Below are positions 18,347 through 28,004 of a DNA stretch of 64,000 nucleotides, one piece after another. The notes under the pieces are model-generated. The model had not been told where the DNA came from. It saw only the letters and a list, made by a program, of their open reading frames with translations, and searched no databases. Positions within the stretch are counted from its first letter, which is position 1. Every line of letters begins with the position of its first letter. Source of the stretch: Candidatus Kapaibacterium sp. (lineage in GTDB: Bacteria; Bacteroidota; Ignavibacteria; Kapaibacteriales; UBA2268). The translations under genes and the position numbers were made by a program. Location of the stretch: positions 1 through 64,000 of the forward strand of contig JAPLFL010000126.1 in the NCBI GenBank assembly GCA_026390695.1, written 5' to 3'.

Positions 18347-19303
18347 TTATTCATACATAAATCTGCAAACATAAACATCAGAATTTCTTCGCGCAGCCCC
18401 AAAATAAATATTACCACAAATAAAACTCAACCCTGAGATATTGTACGGATATTCAATTACTCCGATTTTCCGTCCCAACGCATCGTAAATCAATATATCG
18501 CCAACATTATTGTGAACGGGCAAAACATTTGTATTCTCATTAATAATAAAATAATTCCCGCTTTTCTCTGCAACTTTTTCGGGCTCGGAAACATCCGCCG
18601 CCGCATTGATTACAAAATCATAACAGGCGCGGTAATCAACAATAATATCCGCAGAATTAAAATACGCATTGTCCACGTGCTGAACGCCGGGCTTTATCAA
18701 ATAAAGTAATTCACCGCCTTTGGTTTTAATAGAGTTCATAAGGCTATTAACCGCAGTATAATTGAAGTCCTTGTCACCCAAGATAGTTGCAAGTCTGAGT
18801 TTTGTGATATTATCCCACATTGTCTGACTAAACGAGCCGATTGCCGGTGCATGACCGAAAATTCCAACCCATTTCTCAGGATATTGCAAGCCAAGCGTAT
18901 AAGCCATTGCCCCTCCCCACGAAAAACCCATGATTACTTTCTTATTTGCGTCGATTTTATAGTTAGTCAAGCAATAATTATACGAAGTATCTACCAAATT
19001 AACCAGATAATCCGTTGTTTTACCATTCAATTGGTTGGCATCAGGGCAAATAAGAATGGCATTAATACTCTTTGCAAGGATTGTCGAAACGATAAAGCGC
19101 ATATTATTGCCGTTATCGCCCGCTCCATGCAAAGCCAAAAGCAATGGATAATCGTTGGCAGGATTATAATTCTTGGGAACAGAAACATAAACGGCGCTGG
19201 TGACTCCTCGATCTGTGTAATTAAAAGAAAAATCGCCGGTTTTTTGGGCAATCAAGCAGCTGCAAACACCAAAAAACATGAAAAAAGCAATTAATTTTTT
19301 CAT
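18347..19303 (-). CDS. Secreted alpha/beta hydrolase (LpqC/PHB-depolymerase-like) with degenerate T9SS tail
   Basis: 318 residues. Signal peptide MKKLIAFFMFFGVCSCLIAQ is probably cut after the Gln. The hydrolase domain has the oxyanion HGAGDNGNN segment and the nucleophile Ser near residue 126 in GFSWGGAMA; a His in GVQHVDNAYF could complete the triad. This esterase family acts on polyesters or feruloyl-type esters. The last ~60 residues (DILIYDALGRKIGV ... YICRFMYE-like end) have the shape of a T9SS sorting domain but lack the usual NP motif, so export by that system is uncertain. It sits 9 bases after the tricorn-like gene, in one operon with it. Confidence 0.75.
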   Translation of the reverse strand: MKKLIAFFMFFGVCSCLIAQKTGDFSFNYTDRGVTSAVYVSVPKNYNPANDYPLLLALHGAGDNGNNMRFIVSTILAKSINAILICPDANQLNGKTTDYLVNLVDTSYNYCLTNYKIDANKKVIMGFSWGGAMAYTLGLQYPEKWVGIFGHAPAIGSFSQTMWDNITKLRLATILGDKDFNYTAVNSLMNSIKTKGGELLYLIKPGVQHVDNAYFNSADIIVDYRACYDFVINAAADVSEPEKVAEKSGNYFIINENTNVLPVHNNVGDILIYDALGRKIGVIEYPYNISGLSFICGNIYFGAARRNSDVYVCRFMYE

Positions 19304-19312
19304 TTTTGCACC

Positions 19313-22300
19313 TTATTTTAACATTTCTTTAACAGCAGCTTCAATTTGCTCATCACGACCTGCGGACAGAATTTCAAAGTGATTCTGCACCTTTAAATCA
19401 GGCTCTAACTGATTATTCTCACAGAATTTTCCGTCCGGCGTTCTCCAGCCACCCATTGGAATTCCAAAAACAATGCTTGGATCGATCTGGCGCTCCCACC
19501 AAACAAATGTTCCGGTTCCGGGAACGGGCATGCCGAGAGTTTTTCCAACATTTTTTAATTTGTAAGCGACCGGGAAAAGATGTGCATCGGAATAATTGCT
19601 CTCCCCCATTAAAACAATTGAAGGTTTAACCCACTTATATAGTGGTTCGGAACCGATATATTGTCCATGCGGGATGATGTCCACATATTTTTTGCCGTTA
19701 AGAAAGTCTGATAATTGATCGTGAATATTTCCACCGCCATTAAAACGGGTGTCGATAATCAGGGCTTCTTTTTGAAGATTTCTGCCTAAGGCTTCTTCGA
19801 AAACAACGCGCATACTTGCATCACTCATTGAACGAACATGAATATAGCCTAATTTTCCGTTAGATAATCGATCAACTTCTTTGCGCCTGTTATCCACCCA
19901 ACGTTTATATAATAATTCTCCTTCTTCACCGCCGCTTATCGGTTTGACAACTTCTTCCCAACGCTCATTATTTTTTGGGTTAAACAAAGACAGGAGCATG
20001 AATTTTCCGGCTTTTCGATTGAAAAGTGCATAGAAATCTATGTAATCTTTAATATCTTCACGGTCTATTTTTTCGATTATATCGCCTGCGCGAACTTTTA
20101 ATGTTGATTTGTCCAGCGGTCCACCGAGCAGAATTTCAGCTATTTTCAGTCCTTGTCCTTTATATGAATAATCGTAAAAAGCAGCAAGCGATGCAGTTTG
20201 GTCGGAATTTGGTTTTGCGAATCCATAACGGCTTCCGGTATGGGAGGCATTTATTTCACCTAACATTTCACTGAGCATTTCGGCGAAATCATAATTATTA
20301 TTGATATAAGGCAGGAATTTTTTATAAGTAGTGTAATAATAATCCCAATCAACTCCCTGCAGATCTTCTACGTAAAATTTTTCTTTTAATTGGCGCCAGC
20401 TATGCTCAAAGATATATGAGCGTTCGGCATCGGTACGCAATTCCATTTCACCGTTAGTCTTTAAAGGTTCAACTTTTGCACCTTCAACTTCAACTTTCAT
20501 GGTTTTTCCATCACCGACAACGAAAATAAATTTACCATCTTTCGACATTTCCATTCCGGCACTGGACATTCCTAATTTTGCAAATAACTTTGTTTCCTTT
20601 GTCCGAAGCTCAGTAACCCAAATATCGTTATTCTTTTCAAAACTAGTAGTATAAAAAAGTTTCTCATTATTTTTGGATAGAACCCAATCGTTAGCCGGCG
20701 AAGTATGGACTGTTAGTTTTGCTTTCCTATCGGTTAAATTTTCCCATTCGATAACGATATCTTTTACCGAACTATCTTTGACATCAGTATCTTTCGATGA
20801 TTTCTTGCTTTTCTTATCTTTTTTATCCTTATCATCTGTATCTTTTTTATCTTTTTCAGCTTTCTCATCAATTTCTTTATTAAGATCAAATTCTTCTTTA
20901 GTTAATTTGAATTTTTCAAAGCCTGATTTTGTTAAAAATATAGAAAAAACATCAGTATTACTCATATCTCCGCCCTCCTGACGAGTTCCGTCACGGTTGG
21001 AGCCCCAGATAATCATAGAACCGTCCGAAGACCATTTCGGATTATAATCATCATAACCGCTCATTGACAAATTGTGCAGCTCACCTTTGCCGTCGGCAGA
21101 AATCAACCCAACTTCGGGAAAGAAAATTCTCTCGGAGTAACCGAACGAAACTAAAAACCATTTGCTATCCGGCGACCATTGATAATACTGATCACCATCG
21201 GCATAAGAGTAATTCTTATCAGCCGGTAGAATTGTACGAGTTTGTTTGCTTGCAAGGTTGATAACTTTCAATGTTTGACGATTTTCAAGATATGCGACTT
21301 CCTTAGCATCCGGGGAAAACATAGGCTGAAATTCTTCCGCAGTACTGGCTATAATTGTATCGGTTTTTAATATTGTAGAAACGAAAAAATACGGCTCTTC
21401 TTTTCTCACTATCGTTGCAGAATAAACATTCCAGTTATTATTCACTTCGGCAGCATAAAGCAAGCTCCTTCCATCAGACGAAAAACTAACACTACGTTCC
21501 TGATAAGGGGTATTTGTTATGCGTTTTGTAATCCCACCCTCGATACTGCTTACGAAAATCTCCCCGCGAAAAATATAAGCATACTCTTTACCATTTGGAG
21601 AAAGTGTCGCTTCGCTAAAATTACCATTTATCGGAACAAATTTATTCAAATTATCACGTCCGTCTTCGGCAATGCGAATCTGAACCTTCTGAGGAGTTCC
21701 GGCGTTCTTTAATATATATATCTCACCATCGAAACAATAGCATAATGTATTGTCCGAAGCTCGGCTGAGAAAGCGAACAGGATTTTTTGAGTAATTCGTT
21801 ATCTGCGTTTTTCTGTCAGGAGAACTAACAGAACTCTTATAAACATTAAATGATCCGTTTTCTTCACTCAAATAAAAGAAATCATCATTATTAGAACCGA
21901 AAACAGGATTCCTATCTTCGCCTTTGAAGGAAGATAACTGAGAATATTTTTTTGAGATATTATCATAAAGCCATATATCGCGGGTAACTGCCGAAGTATG
22001 GTGTTTGCGCCATTCATTTTCATAGCCCTTAATATCCTCAAAAAGCATTTTGGCTCCATCGGAGCTTACCGACAAATTCAAAGCAGGAGTTGTCAGCAGC
22101 TGCGTCACTCTTCCTCCTTCGGCAGGCACGGAATAAAGTTCACCAAATAAGCCAATCGGAAACTGAGCATTATTCACATCATCTTGCCTGACGGCAGAAA
22201 ATAAAACAGACCTATCATCTGCTGCAAAACAAAGTGGAATTTCCTTACCTGAATGGTATGTCAGACGCTTAGCCTCGCCACCGCCTGAAGACATGATAAA

Positions 22301-22579
22301 AACATCAAAGTTGCCGTATCTGTCCGATGCAAAAGCAAAAGATTTGCCATCGTGGCTCCAGACAGGCGAAAAATCATAAGATTCACCCACAGTCAAAGCT
22401 ACGGCAGTTCCACCGATACTTTGGACGGAATAAATGTCTCCCTTGTATGTAAACAAAATTGTTTTGCCATCAGGTGAAATTGCCGAATAGCGCATCCAAA
22501 GAGGACTTTCCTGTGCAAAAGATTTAGAAAATATTACAATTAAAAAAGCAACAAAACAAATTATTTTATAAAAATTCAT
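19313..22579 (-). CDS. Tricorn-like S41 peptidase with WD40-type propeller and PDZ domain
   Basis: 1,088 residues with a signal peptide ending at SFAQ. Two sets of propeller repeats (SPDGKTILFTYKGDIY, WSHDGKSFAFASDRYG and similar) gate the substrate. An Asp/Lys-rich stretch of about 40 residues near 566-606 splits the second propeller. A PDZ segment (GGPLDKSTLKVRAGDIIEKI) precedes the S41 protease domain with DTRFNGGGNIHDQL near 947 and the nucleophile serine in the ESNYSDAHLFP motif near 996. Tricorn homologues degrade peptides downstream of larger proteases; in Gram-negative species they are usually periplasmic. Operon with the esterase downstream. Confidence 0.9.
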   Translation of the reverse strand: MNFYKIICFVAFLIVIFSKSFAQESPLWMRYSAISPDGKTILFTYKGDIYSVQSIGGTAVALTVGESYDFSPVWSHDGKSFAFASDRYGNFDVFIMSSGGGEAKRLTYHSGKEIPLCFAADDRSVLFSAVRQDDVNNAQFPIGLFGELYSVPAEGGRVTQLLTTPALNLSVSSDGAKMLFEDIKGYENEWRKHHTSAVTRDIWLYDNISKKYSQLSSFKGEDRNPVFGSNNDDFFYLSEENGSFNVYKSSVSSPDRKTQITNYSKNPVRFLSRASDNTLCYCFDGEIYILKNAGTPQKVQIRIAEDGRDNLNKFVPINGNFSEATLSPNGKEYAYIFRGEIFVSSIEGGITKRITNTPYQERSVSFSSDGRSLLYAAEVNNNWNVYSATIVRKEEPYFFVSTILKTDTIIASTAEEFQPMFSPDAKEVAYLENRQTLKVINLASKQTRTILPADKNYSYADGDQYYQWSPDSKWFLVSFGYSERIFFPEVGLISADGKGELHNLSMSGYDDYNPKWSSDGSMIIWGSNRDGTRQEGGDMSNTDVFSIFLTKSGFEKFKLTKEEFDLNKEIDEKAEKDKKDTDDKDKKDKKSKKSSKDTDVKDSSVKDIVIEWENLTDRKAKLTVHTSPANDWVLSKNNEKLFYTTSFEKNNDIWVTELRTKETKLFAKLGMSSAGMEMSKDGKFIFVVGDGKTMKVEVEGAKVEPLKTNGEMELRTDAERSYIFEHSWRQLKEKFYVEDLQGVDWDYYYTTYKKFLPYINNNYDFAEMLSEMLGEINASHTGSRYGFAKPNSDQTASLAAFYDYSYKGQGLKIAEILLGGPLDKSTLKVRAGDIIEKIDREDIKDYIDFYALFNRKAGKFMLLSLFNPKNNERWEEVVKPISGGEEGELLYKRWVDNRRKEVDRLSNGKLGYIHVRSMSDASMRVVFEEALGRNLQKEALIIDTRFNGGGNIHDQLSDFLNGKKYVDIIPHGQYIGSEPLYKWVKPSIVLMGESNYSDAHLFPVAYKLKNVGKTLGMPVPGTGTFVWWERQIDPSIVFGIPMGGWRTPDGKFCENNQLEPDLKVQNHFEILSAGRDEQIEAAVKEMLK

Positions 22580-22951
22580 TGTATCTCCGATAATGATGAT
22601 TATATTATATTGTTAAGACGCAAAGAAATAATTATCATTGTAAATTAAAAAAATATTTCTAATAAGCATTGCTTCTTCCTTTAATGCAACTACAATAATG
22701 ATTGCAAAATAGAAAGAATAGTAAAATATCAAATAAGTATATATTCCAATAATATTACTGTTTTTTGTTTACTCTTTTCAGCTTATTATTTTAATTATTC
22801 CGGTTATCTTGATAATATATCCGCATTGATTCATATTTATATATTATTCTTATATATTATTTCATTACATTTCTATATTATTTATTACTAATACATTTTA
22901 TATTCCTCTTCCTTCATAATATATTATTCGTTTTCCATATTCGGCTTCTTT
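22580..22951. other. AT-rich intergenic region with no recognisable gene
   Basis: Long runs of A/T with many ATATTATT motifs. I see no gene, tRNA or conserved hairpin. The promoter of the protease operon should lie near 22580-22640 on the minus strand, but no full TAnnTTTG motif is present there. Confidence 0.5.
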
Positions 22952-23157
22952 ATTGCTCTCTCCGCTATATTTTTTGCTTTCTCCGCTATATTTTTTGCTC
23001 TCTCCGCTATATTTTTTGCTCTCTCCGCTGTATTTTTTGCTCTCTCCGCCATATTTTTTGCTCTCTCCGCTATATTTTTTGCATCTTCCGCCATTTTTTT
23101 TGTATTGTCCGCCTTATTTTTTGCACTCTCCGCTATATTTTTTGCTTCTTCCGCCAT
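22924..23157 (-). CDS. Possible 77-residue heptad-repeat (coiled-coil) peptide
   Basis: Open frame within the 21-bp array from ATG 23157: MAEEAKNIAESAKNKADNTK then repeated AERAKNI heptads to a non-repeat tail KKPNMENE. Composition (Ala, Lys, Glu, Asn) resembles long apolipoprotein- or LEA-like helices. No ribosome-binding site stands out because the upstream sequence is itself repeat. The unique tail and lack of frameshifts over ten units favour coding; the upstream stop in the array argues for decay. Low confidence. Confidence 0.35.
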   Translation of the reverse strand: MAEEAKNIAESAKNKADNTKKMAEDAKNIAERAKNMAERAKNTAERAKNIAERAKNIAEKAKNIAERAIKKPNMENE

Positions 23158-23224
23158 ATTTTATGCTTCTTCCGCCATATTTTTTGCTTCTTCCGCTATA
23201 TTTTTTGCTTCTTCCGCCTTTTAT
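22952..23224 (-). repeat. Thirteen-unit 21-bp tandem array encoding heptads
   Basis: Thirteen consecutive 21-base units, consensus on the plus strand TTTGCTCTCTCCGCTATATT plus T. On the minus strand each unit is seven codons, AERAKNI or AEEAKNM, giving an ideal alternating Ala/charged helix. The frame is kept through all units; only unit 11 carries a stop (TAA), after which an ATG at 23157 restarts a 77-residue open frame ending IKKPNMENE. Substitutions are mostly conservative for a helix (R/E/S/D at one position, I/M/T at another). It could be a small coiled-coil gene or a slippage array; bases 23225-23410 after it hold nothing visible. Confidence 0.7.
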
Positions 23225-23410
23225 TTTTTATATTTATCTTATTTTTCTATTTGTGTAATTATATTGTTTTACTCTACTTAGTATTTTTTTGCTTTTATAA
23301 TATATTATATTATTACTATTATTATATTTTTTCCTAATGATTATTGCTTGATACATACCAATTACCATCATATTGATTTGTTTATAATATTTTATGATAT
23401 TAATATAATT

Positions 23411-25975
23411 TCAAATCTGAGAATAGGAATCTATATCGACTAATATATATACTAAATTCGTTGATTTCTCTGTCTTATACAGCTCTATTGCTTTTGATAA
23501 TATATCTTTATAATATCTACCGGAAGGATCTTTTGATTTTATACTCTTTACTATTATTATTCTCCGATAATACCCCTTTAATCTTTCAATTGACGGTATA
23601 TTCGGGCCAATAACATTAATATAATTGTTTGATTTAGGCAATTTTTTTGAAAAGTAGTCGGAATGTTCTATAACTTTGTCTTCATATTTCGAAGAAAACT
23701 CAATATAAATGAATCGGCTATAGGGTGGAAACAAAGCATCTAACCGACATTTGGTTTCTGCTTCGTAAAATTTATCATAATCATTATTTATTGCGTTACT
23801 TATTGCAGAATTTTCCGGATGATTAGTCTGTATTATTACTTCGCCGGGTGCTGATGCACTTCGTCCGCTGCGTCCCGATACCTGAGTGATGAGTTGAAAG
23901 GTACGTTCGCTTGCTCTGAAATCAGGCATGAAGAGTTGCAAGTCAGCATGAAGCGCTCCAACCAAAGTAACGCGCTCAAAATCCAAACCTTTAGCCACCA
24001 TTTGCGTTCCGACAAGTATATCTGTTTCACCGGCGGCAAATGATGTTAAAATACTACGATGTGAACCGCGCTTTCTGGTTGTATCCATGTCCATTCTGCT
24101 TATTCGCGCTTCAATATTGTTCTTTTTGAGCAGATCGGACAGCTCTTCCTCGATACGTTGGGTTCCTGATCCGACTTCTTTCATTTTTGTTCCGCCACAA
24201 ACTGAACATGATTTGATAGCAGGCACAACATATCCGCAATAATGACAACGTAGTTGATTAACTCTTTTATGTAAAGTCAAAGATACGGAACAATTTTTGC
24301 ACATTGGTATCGTTGCGCAGTCAGCACACTCAATTAAAACGGAATAACCCCGACGATTTTGGAAAAGAATGGTTCCTTCTTTTTTCTCGACTCTGTCTTT
24401 AATATCATTGAACAATTCTTTTGAAAATGCGCCCATCATTTGTCCGGTTTTGAGCATCTCAAAGGTGTTAACTACCTTAATTATCGGGAGACGTGCGCCG
24501 TCTGCACGCCGGCGGATTTCGAGTAATTTGTATTTTCCGCTTTTTGCATTGAACATGCTTTCCATTGAAGGAGTTGCAGAGCCTAAAACTATGGTACAGT
24601 TCTCAATTTTTGCTCTCATTACGGCACTATCGCGGCCTTGATAACGCGGTGATGGAGCTTCTTGCTTATATGATTGCTCATGTTCCTCATCTATTATTAT
24701 AAGTCCTAAATTTTTTAGCGGAGCAAACACGGCTGAACGCGCCCCGATTACGAATTTTGATTCACCGCTGTGAATTGATCGCCAAGAATCCAGTCTTTCG
24801 CCCTCAGACATGCGGGAATGAAGGACAGAAATCCTCTTTGGAAAGATACGTTGGAACCTATCGATCAATTGAGGAGTGAGTGATATCTCAGGAACCATAA
24901 GTAACACCGATTTTCCGCAGTTTATTGTGTGCTTGATTGCATGAATATAGACTAAAGTTTTACCACTTCCGGTTATTCCGTGCATTAGAAAGGGAGAATA
25001 TTCTGATTTATCGATAGCATTGATTATTTCATCGGTACAAAACTGCTGTTCATTTGTTAATGGCAGCTTTGATTCGTCTCTTGTGCTCAAAGTTTCTTCA
25101 TCATCATTCGATTTTGCGGAACGATTATAAACTTTATCGCTGAGATTGATGTAATTTTTGCTAATCAAGCCATTTAAAGCCTGGCGATTGGTTCTTGTTT
25201 CGCGCAAAACATCGCTTACGAAGGGAGCATCGCCATCATTTGCTAAATGAACATAAATACTTCCCAATAATAATGCTTGTTTGGGAGCACTTTTATCAAG
25301 TGAGTCGAAAACTGACCGCAATATATTTTCATCTTCCAACAATTTAGAATCAATGTTGGCAATTTGTTTAATAACAGGCTTTGAATCATTTTCAACAAAC
25401 TGGTTTATTTTGATGAAATCATGTTTTTTCAGCCAATCCAACTGTACAGCGATGCTATCGGTCTGCAATTTTTTTTCAAGGTAGCCGATTGTTAGCACTC
25501 TGCCTAAATGATTTAACAGCTCATCCAACAAAGCAGCGCGTTTGGGGGCGCGTTTTTTCATTTCGCCGAGCTGATTGTCTGAAGGTATGAAGCATGTTTC
25601 GACAACAATCTGGCTTTGAGGCGTAAGGCCTTGAGGTAAGGCAGCCTTGAGAGTCTCTCCGTGGAAAGCTAAATAATATTCTGACATCCATTTGGTAAAT
25701 TCCAGCATAGAAGCGGAGAAAGCCGGGGAATCATCGAGGATTTCGATGATATGTTTGAGTTTGAATTTTGTATCGGAGAGAGTTAGTGAGGAACTTTTAT
25801 CAATCACCACTCCAGTTAGAGTTCTTTTGCCAAAAGGAACAAGGACACGCTTTCCGATGTAATCGGCTTCGCTTTCAGTTCCTTCGGGTAGTAGATAAGA
25901 AAAGCTGTGGAACACAGGAACCGGCAAAGCTACTTGAACACAATTGAGTAAATTATCCAAAAAATCTAAATCCAA
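23411..25975 (-). CDS. priA: Primosomal replication protein N' (PriA helicase)
   Basis: 854 residues. The 3'-DNA-binding N-terminus (VALPVPVFHSFSYLLPEG ... GKRVLVPFGKRTLTGVV) is followed by a linker winged helix. The helicase core has Walker A GITGSGKTLVYIHA near 332, DEEH in IIDEEHEQSYKQE near 427 and GSATPSMES. The zinc-binding region at about 549-600 has the expected paired cysteines (CADCATIPMCKNC, CHYCGY, CSVCGG). Motifs V-VI follow (GTQMVAKGLDFERV, QVSGRSGRS). PriA reloads the replisome at repaired forks. Length is somewhat above E. coli PriA (732) but normal for this phylum. The start at 25975 is near the start of the domain. Confidence 0.97.
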   Translation of the reverse strand: MDLDFLDNLLNCVQVALPVPVFHSFSYLLPEGTESEADYIGKRVLVPFGKRTLTGVVIDKSSSLTLSDTKFKLKHIIEILDDSPAFSASMLEFTKWMSEYYLAFHGETLKAALPQGLTPQSQIVVETCFIPSDNQLGEMKKRAPKRAALLDELLNHLGRVLTIGYLEKKLQTDSIAVQLDWLKKHDFIKINQFVENDSKPVIKQIANIDSKLLEDENILRSVFDSLDKSAPKQALLLGSIYVHLANDGDAPFVSDVLRETRTNRQALNGLISKNYINLSDKVYNRSAKSNDDEETLSTRDESKLPLTNEQQFCTDEIINAIDKSEYSPFLMHGITGSGKTLVYIHAIKHTINCGKSVLLMVPEISLTPQLIDRFQRIFPKRISVLHSRMSEGERLDSWRSIHSGESKFVIGARSAVFAPLKNLGLIIIDEEHEQSYKQEAPSPRYQGRDSAVMRAKIENCTIVLGSATPSMESMFNAKSGKYKLLEIRRRADGARLPIIKVVNTFEMLKTGQMMGAFSKELFNDIKDRVEKKEGTILFQNRRGYSVLIECADCATIPMCKNCSVSLTLHKRVNQLRCHYCGYVVPAIKSCSVCGGTKMKEVGSGTQRIEEELSDLLKKNNIEARISRMDMDTTRKRGSHRSILTSFAAGETDILVGTQMVAKGLDFERVTLVGALHADLQLFMPDFRASERTFQLITQVSGRSGRSASAPGEVIIQTNHPENSAISNAINNDYDKFYEAETKCRLDALFPPYSRFIYIEFSSKYEDKVIEHSDYFSKKLPKSNNYINVIGPNIPSIERLKGYYRRIIIVKSIKSKDPSGRYYKDILSKAIELYKTEKSTNLVYILVDIDSYSQI

Positions 25976-26026
25976 TATGATAGTGAACGAAAATAAAGAT
26001 GTAAATTAGCCTTTTTTTTTATTAAT

Positions 26027-26644
26027 TTATAAACTTATTCCCGGACGTTTCAGATATTCTGAGTAATTGAAGTATAAATTCTCAATATCTTCTTTGGACC
26101 AGTCTTTTGTTTCGAGTGTACGCATTTCATTTTTGGCTTCGTTATCATCAAGCGGATACATCCATGCACTATAAGCAATATCCTTTTTGCCTTCGAACAT
26201 GAATGTAATTTCATGTCCGCCGCCTATGTGCCCGGAAACAGAGAGAACAATGATTTTAGAATTATAAAAACTGTAATCAATGCCAATCGGTTTGTTTGCT
26301 GCATCAAATTTAATTTTTGCAACATCAAAAAAGCCTTCGCCGATAAATTTTGATTTCCAATTGGATTTGCTAAGATCGTTCAGTGCTTTTCTTAGGTTTA
26401 GCACAAATTTTTCTTTATAAACTGCTGTAAATCCTTTAAAATTTTTCTGCGTGAAAGGGACTGGTTTTTCCATTCTTTCAATATTAACAATTACTTCCTT
26501 TTTTACCGAATCTTTCTTTATAGATTCAGTCTTTGTGGAATCGGCTTTGCTTGGCATAGTGGCAGGTTTATTTTCCTGTTTGGAGCAAGCAATGATAAAC
26601 AGACATGCGATAAGTGCAATGATAGTGGTGCGGCTGAGTTTCAT
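26027..26644 (-). CDS. Lipoprotein of unknown function
   Basis: 205 residues with a lipobox, LIACLFIIAC|S, so it is anchored to a membrane through Cys20. A Ser/Thr/Lys-rich linker (KADSTKTESIKKDSVKKE) leads to a ~140-residue globular domain with mixed strands (GFFDVAKIKFDAANKPIGID, SVSGHIGGGHEITFMFEGKK). I do not recognise a family. It lies downstream of nothing close: 50 bases before priA on the same strand, so it could be cotranscribed as the first gene of a two-gene unit. Confidence 0.8.
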   Translation of the reverse strand: MKLSRTTIIALIACLFIIACSKQENKPATMPSKADSTKTESIKKDSVKKEVIVNIERMEKPVPFTQKNFKGFTAVYKEKFVLNLRKALNDLSKSNWKSKFIGEGFFDVAKIKFDAANKPIGIDYSFYNSKIIVLSVSGHIGGGHEITFMFEGKKDIAYSAWMYPLDDNEAKNEMRTLETKDWSKEDIENLYFNYSEYLKRPGISL

Positions 26645-26821
26645 GGTGAGCTTTCAGTTGTGATTGGTAGATAATTATTGTTTGTTTTACTAAATAAATC
26701 TCTCTTTGATGAAAAGACGTTGAAATAGTTTCATTATTGTTTAAATTATATGGTATGCAATTTTTTAATATAGAATTAATGCCAAATGATTTTGCGATTT
26801 TACTAACATTATTTTGTGAAG

Positions 26822-27372
26822 GCGGCGCAGCTGCAATTATGAAGTGCCCAAGAAGAAGCAGCGGCGAAAAGCCCTTTGGAGTGGGATTACCACCAGATAA
26901 AAAATCCCGTAGGAAGAAAATTTAGACATCCAATGTTTTCAAAACATTGGATGTCTTTATTGGCAAAGCGGCGCTGCTTTATGCTGGAATTTGCAGAAGC
27001 GGGAAAGTGGGAAATAAAAAGCCATGCGGAGGGGATTCCCGTCGGATAAAACATCCCGTAGGAAGAAAATTTAGACATCCAATGTTTTCAAAACATTGGA
27101 TGTCTTTATTAGCAAAGTGGCGCTGCTTTATGCTGGAATTTGCAGAAGCGGGAAAGTGGGGGAAATAAAAAGCCCTGCGGAGGGGATTCCCGTCGGATAA
27201 AAAATCCGGTAGAGGAAATTTAGACATCCAATGTTTTCAAAACATTGGATGTCTTTATTAGCAAAGTGGCGCTGCTTTATGCTGGAATTTGCAGAAGCGG
27301 TAAAGTGGGGGAAATAAAAAAGCCCTTCGAAGATGAATTCCCGTCGGATAAAAAATCCGACGGGAGGGAAAA
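26822..27372 (+). repeat. 149-bp repeat array, block 1 (three palindromic units)
   Basis: Perfect 31-base palindromes centred on ACATCCAATG..CATTGGATGT lie at 26925-26955, 27074-27104 and 27223-27253, exactly 149 bases apart. Between them each unit carries GGCAAAGCGGCGCTGCTTTA-type sequence, GAATTTGCAGAAGCGG, AATAAAAAGCCCTGCGGAGG and CCCGTCGGATAAAA. Units are nearly identical. The period is not a multiple of three, so the open frames through it are accidental. The region from 26645 to 26821 shows nothing else. Confidence 0.85.
27340..27364 (+). terminator. Hairpin closing repeat block 1
   Basis: CCCGTCGGAT / ATCCGACGGG, a perfect 10-bp stem with a five-base A loop. Inside the repeat units the same stem is degraded on one arm. 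It faces the end of the toxin gene (stop at 27393), so it may terminate that transcript. Confidence 0.55.
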
Positions 27373-27392
27373 ATATCGAAACTTAGTATTTT

Positions 27393-27662
27393 TTAATAAA
27401 CTTCATCATGAGAACCAACATCAAAAAAGACTACTTTGTTATTATCAGTAAAGTAAAAAATTATTCTGCAATCATATTCTAATGAAAAGCTATAAAAATC
27501 CTTCAATTCACCTGATAATTTGTGAGTTTTTAATCGCATATCGAAAGGATTTTGCTTAAATATATCGATTGTATCTCGAAAATTCCTGACCAGTAAAGAA
27601 TTAAATTTGGATTTTTTGTTAAATGCTTTAATAAATGCAGGGGAAAATGTAATTTCAATCAT
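27393..27662 (-). CDS. RelE/StbE-type mRNA interferase toxin
   Basis: 89 residues from MIEITFSPAFIKAF; the open frame begins four codons earlier but this start matches the family. The body KTHKLSGELKDFYSFSLEYD, RIIFYFTDNNKVVFFDVGSH DEVY is the compact RelE/YafQ-like fold that cleaves mRNA in the ribosome. The conserved C-terminal GSHDEVY and the basic/aromatic residues needed for catalysis are present. It overlaps the antitoxin gene by 8 bases. It lies between the two blocks of the 149-bp repeat. Confidence 0.88.
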   Translation of the reverse strand: MIEITFSPAFIKAFNKKSKFNSLLVRNFRDTIDIFKQNPFDMRLKTHKLSGELKDFYSFSLEYDCRIIFYFTDNNKVVFFDVGSHDEVY

Positions 27663-27876
27663 GAACATTCTCAAGCATATTCATCAATTCATCAGTTTCG
27701 CTTGTAAATATCAAATCGCCATTCCCTTCCATTTTTTTGGCTTCCAGATAATTATTATATATTTCTTTCCTTCTTTCCTCAATCAGGAATTTCACTATTA
27801 ATTCTTTGACTTCAATTTTATCTTCGGTAGGAAGGGTTTTAATTTCTTCAATTATTTCGAAAAATGACATATTCAA
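27655..27876 (-). CDS. Antitoxin of the RelE-type pair
   Basis: 73 residues, acidic and helical (FFEIIEEIKTLPTEDKIEVK ... RRKEIYNNYLEAKKMEGNGD). It resembles small antitoxins that precede RelE/StbE toxins in Bacteroidota and cyanobacteria; the first ~40 residues would be a dimerising/DNA-binding part and the tail would wrap the toxin. First gene of the pair, so likely autoregulated by the complex. Assignment rests mainly on the overlap with the toxin. Confidence 0.8.
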   Translation of the reverse strand: MNMSFFEIIEEIKTLPTEDKIEVKELIVKFLIEERRKEIYNNYLEAKKMEGNGDLIFTSETDELMNMLENVHD

Positions 27877-27979
27877 AATCCTTTGATTAATAAAAAAATC
27901 ATAGACGTTTAAAAAAAGTTCTTATTATAGGATATGAAAAAAAATGTAATATAATCGTATTATTAAGTAAAATTCACCT

Positions 27980-28004
27980 CCAGTCAGCTGTTTTGCCTGA
28001 CTGG
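27980..28004. repeat. Hairpin at the edge of repeat block 2
   Basis: CCAGTCAG / CTGACTGG stem of eight pairs around a nine-base loop, at the start of the second block. It lies about 100 bases upstream of the antitoxin start on its coding strand, so an operator role is possible but unproven. Confidence 0.45.

Noticed and set aside
20673-20981. 102-codon frame opposite the Lys/Asp-rich segment of the tricorn-like gene
   Set aside because: Antisense of the AAR/GAY-rich coding region gives Ser/Phe/Leu-rich nonsense protein.
27980-28004. Hairpin as an intrinsic terminator for a plus-strand gene
   Set aside because: There is no plus-strand gene upstream and no T run; kept only as a repeat-edge feature.
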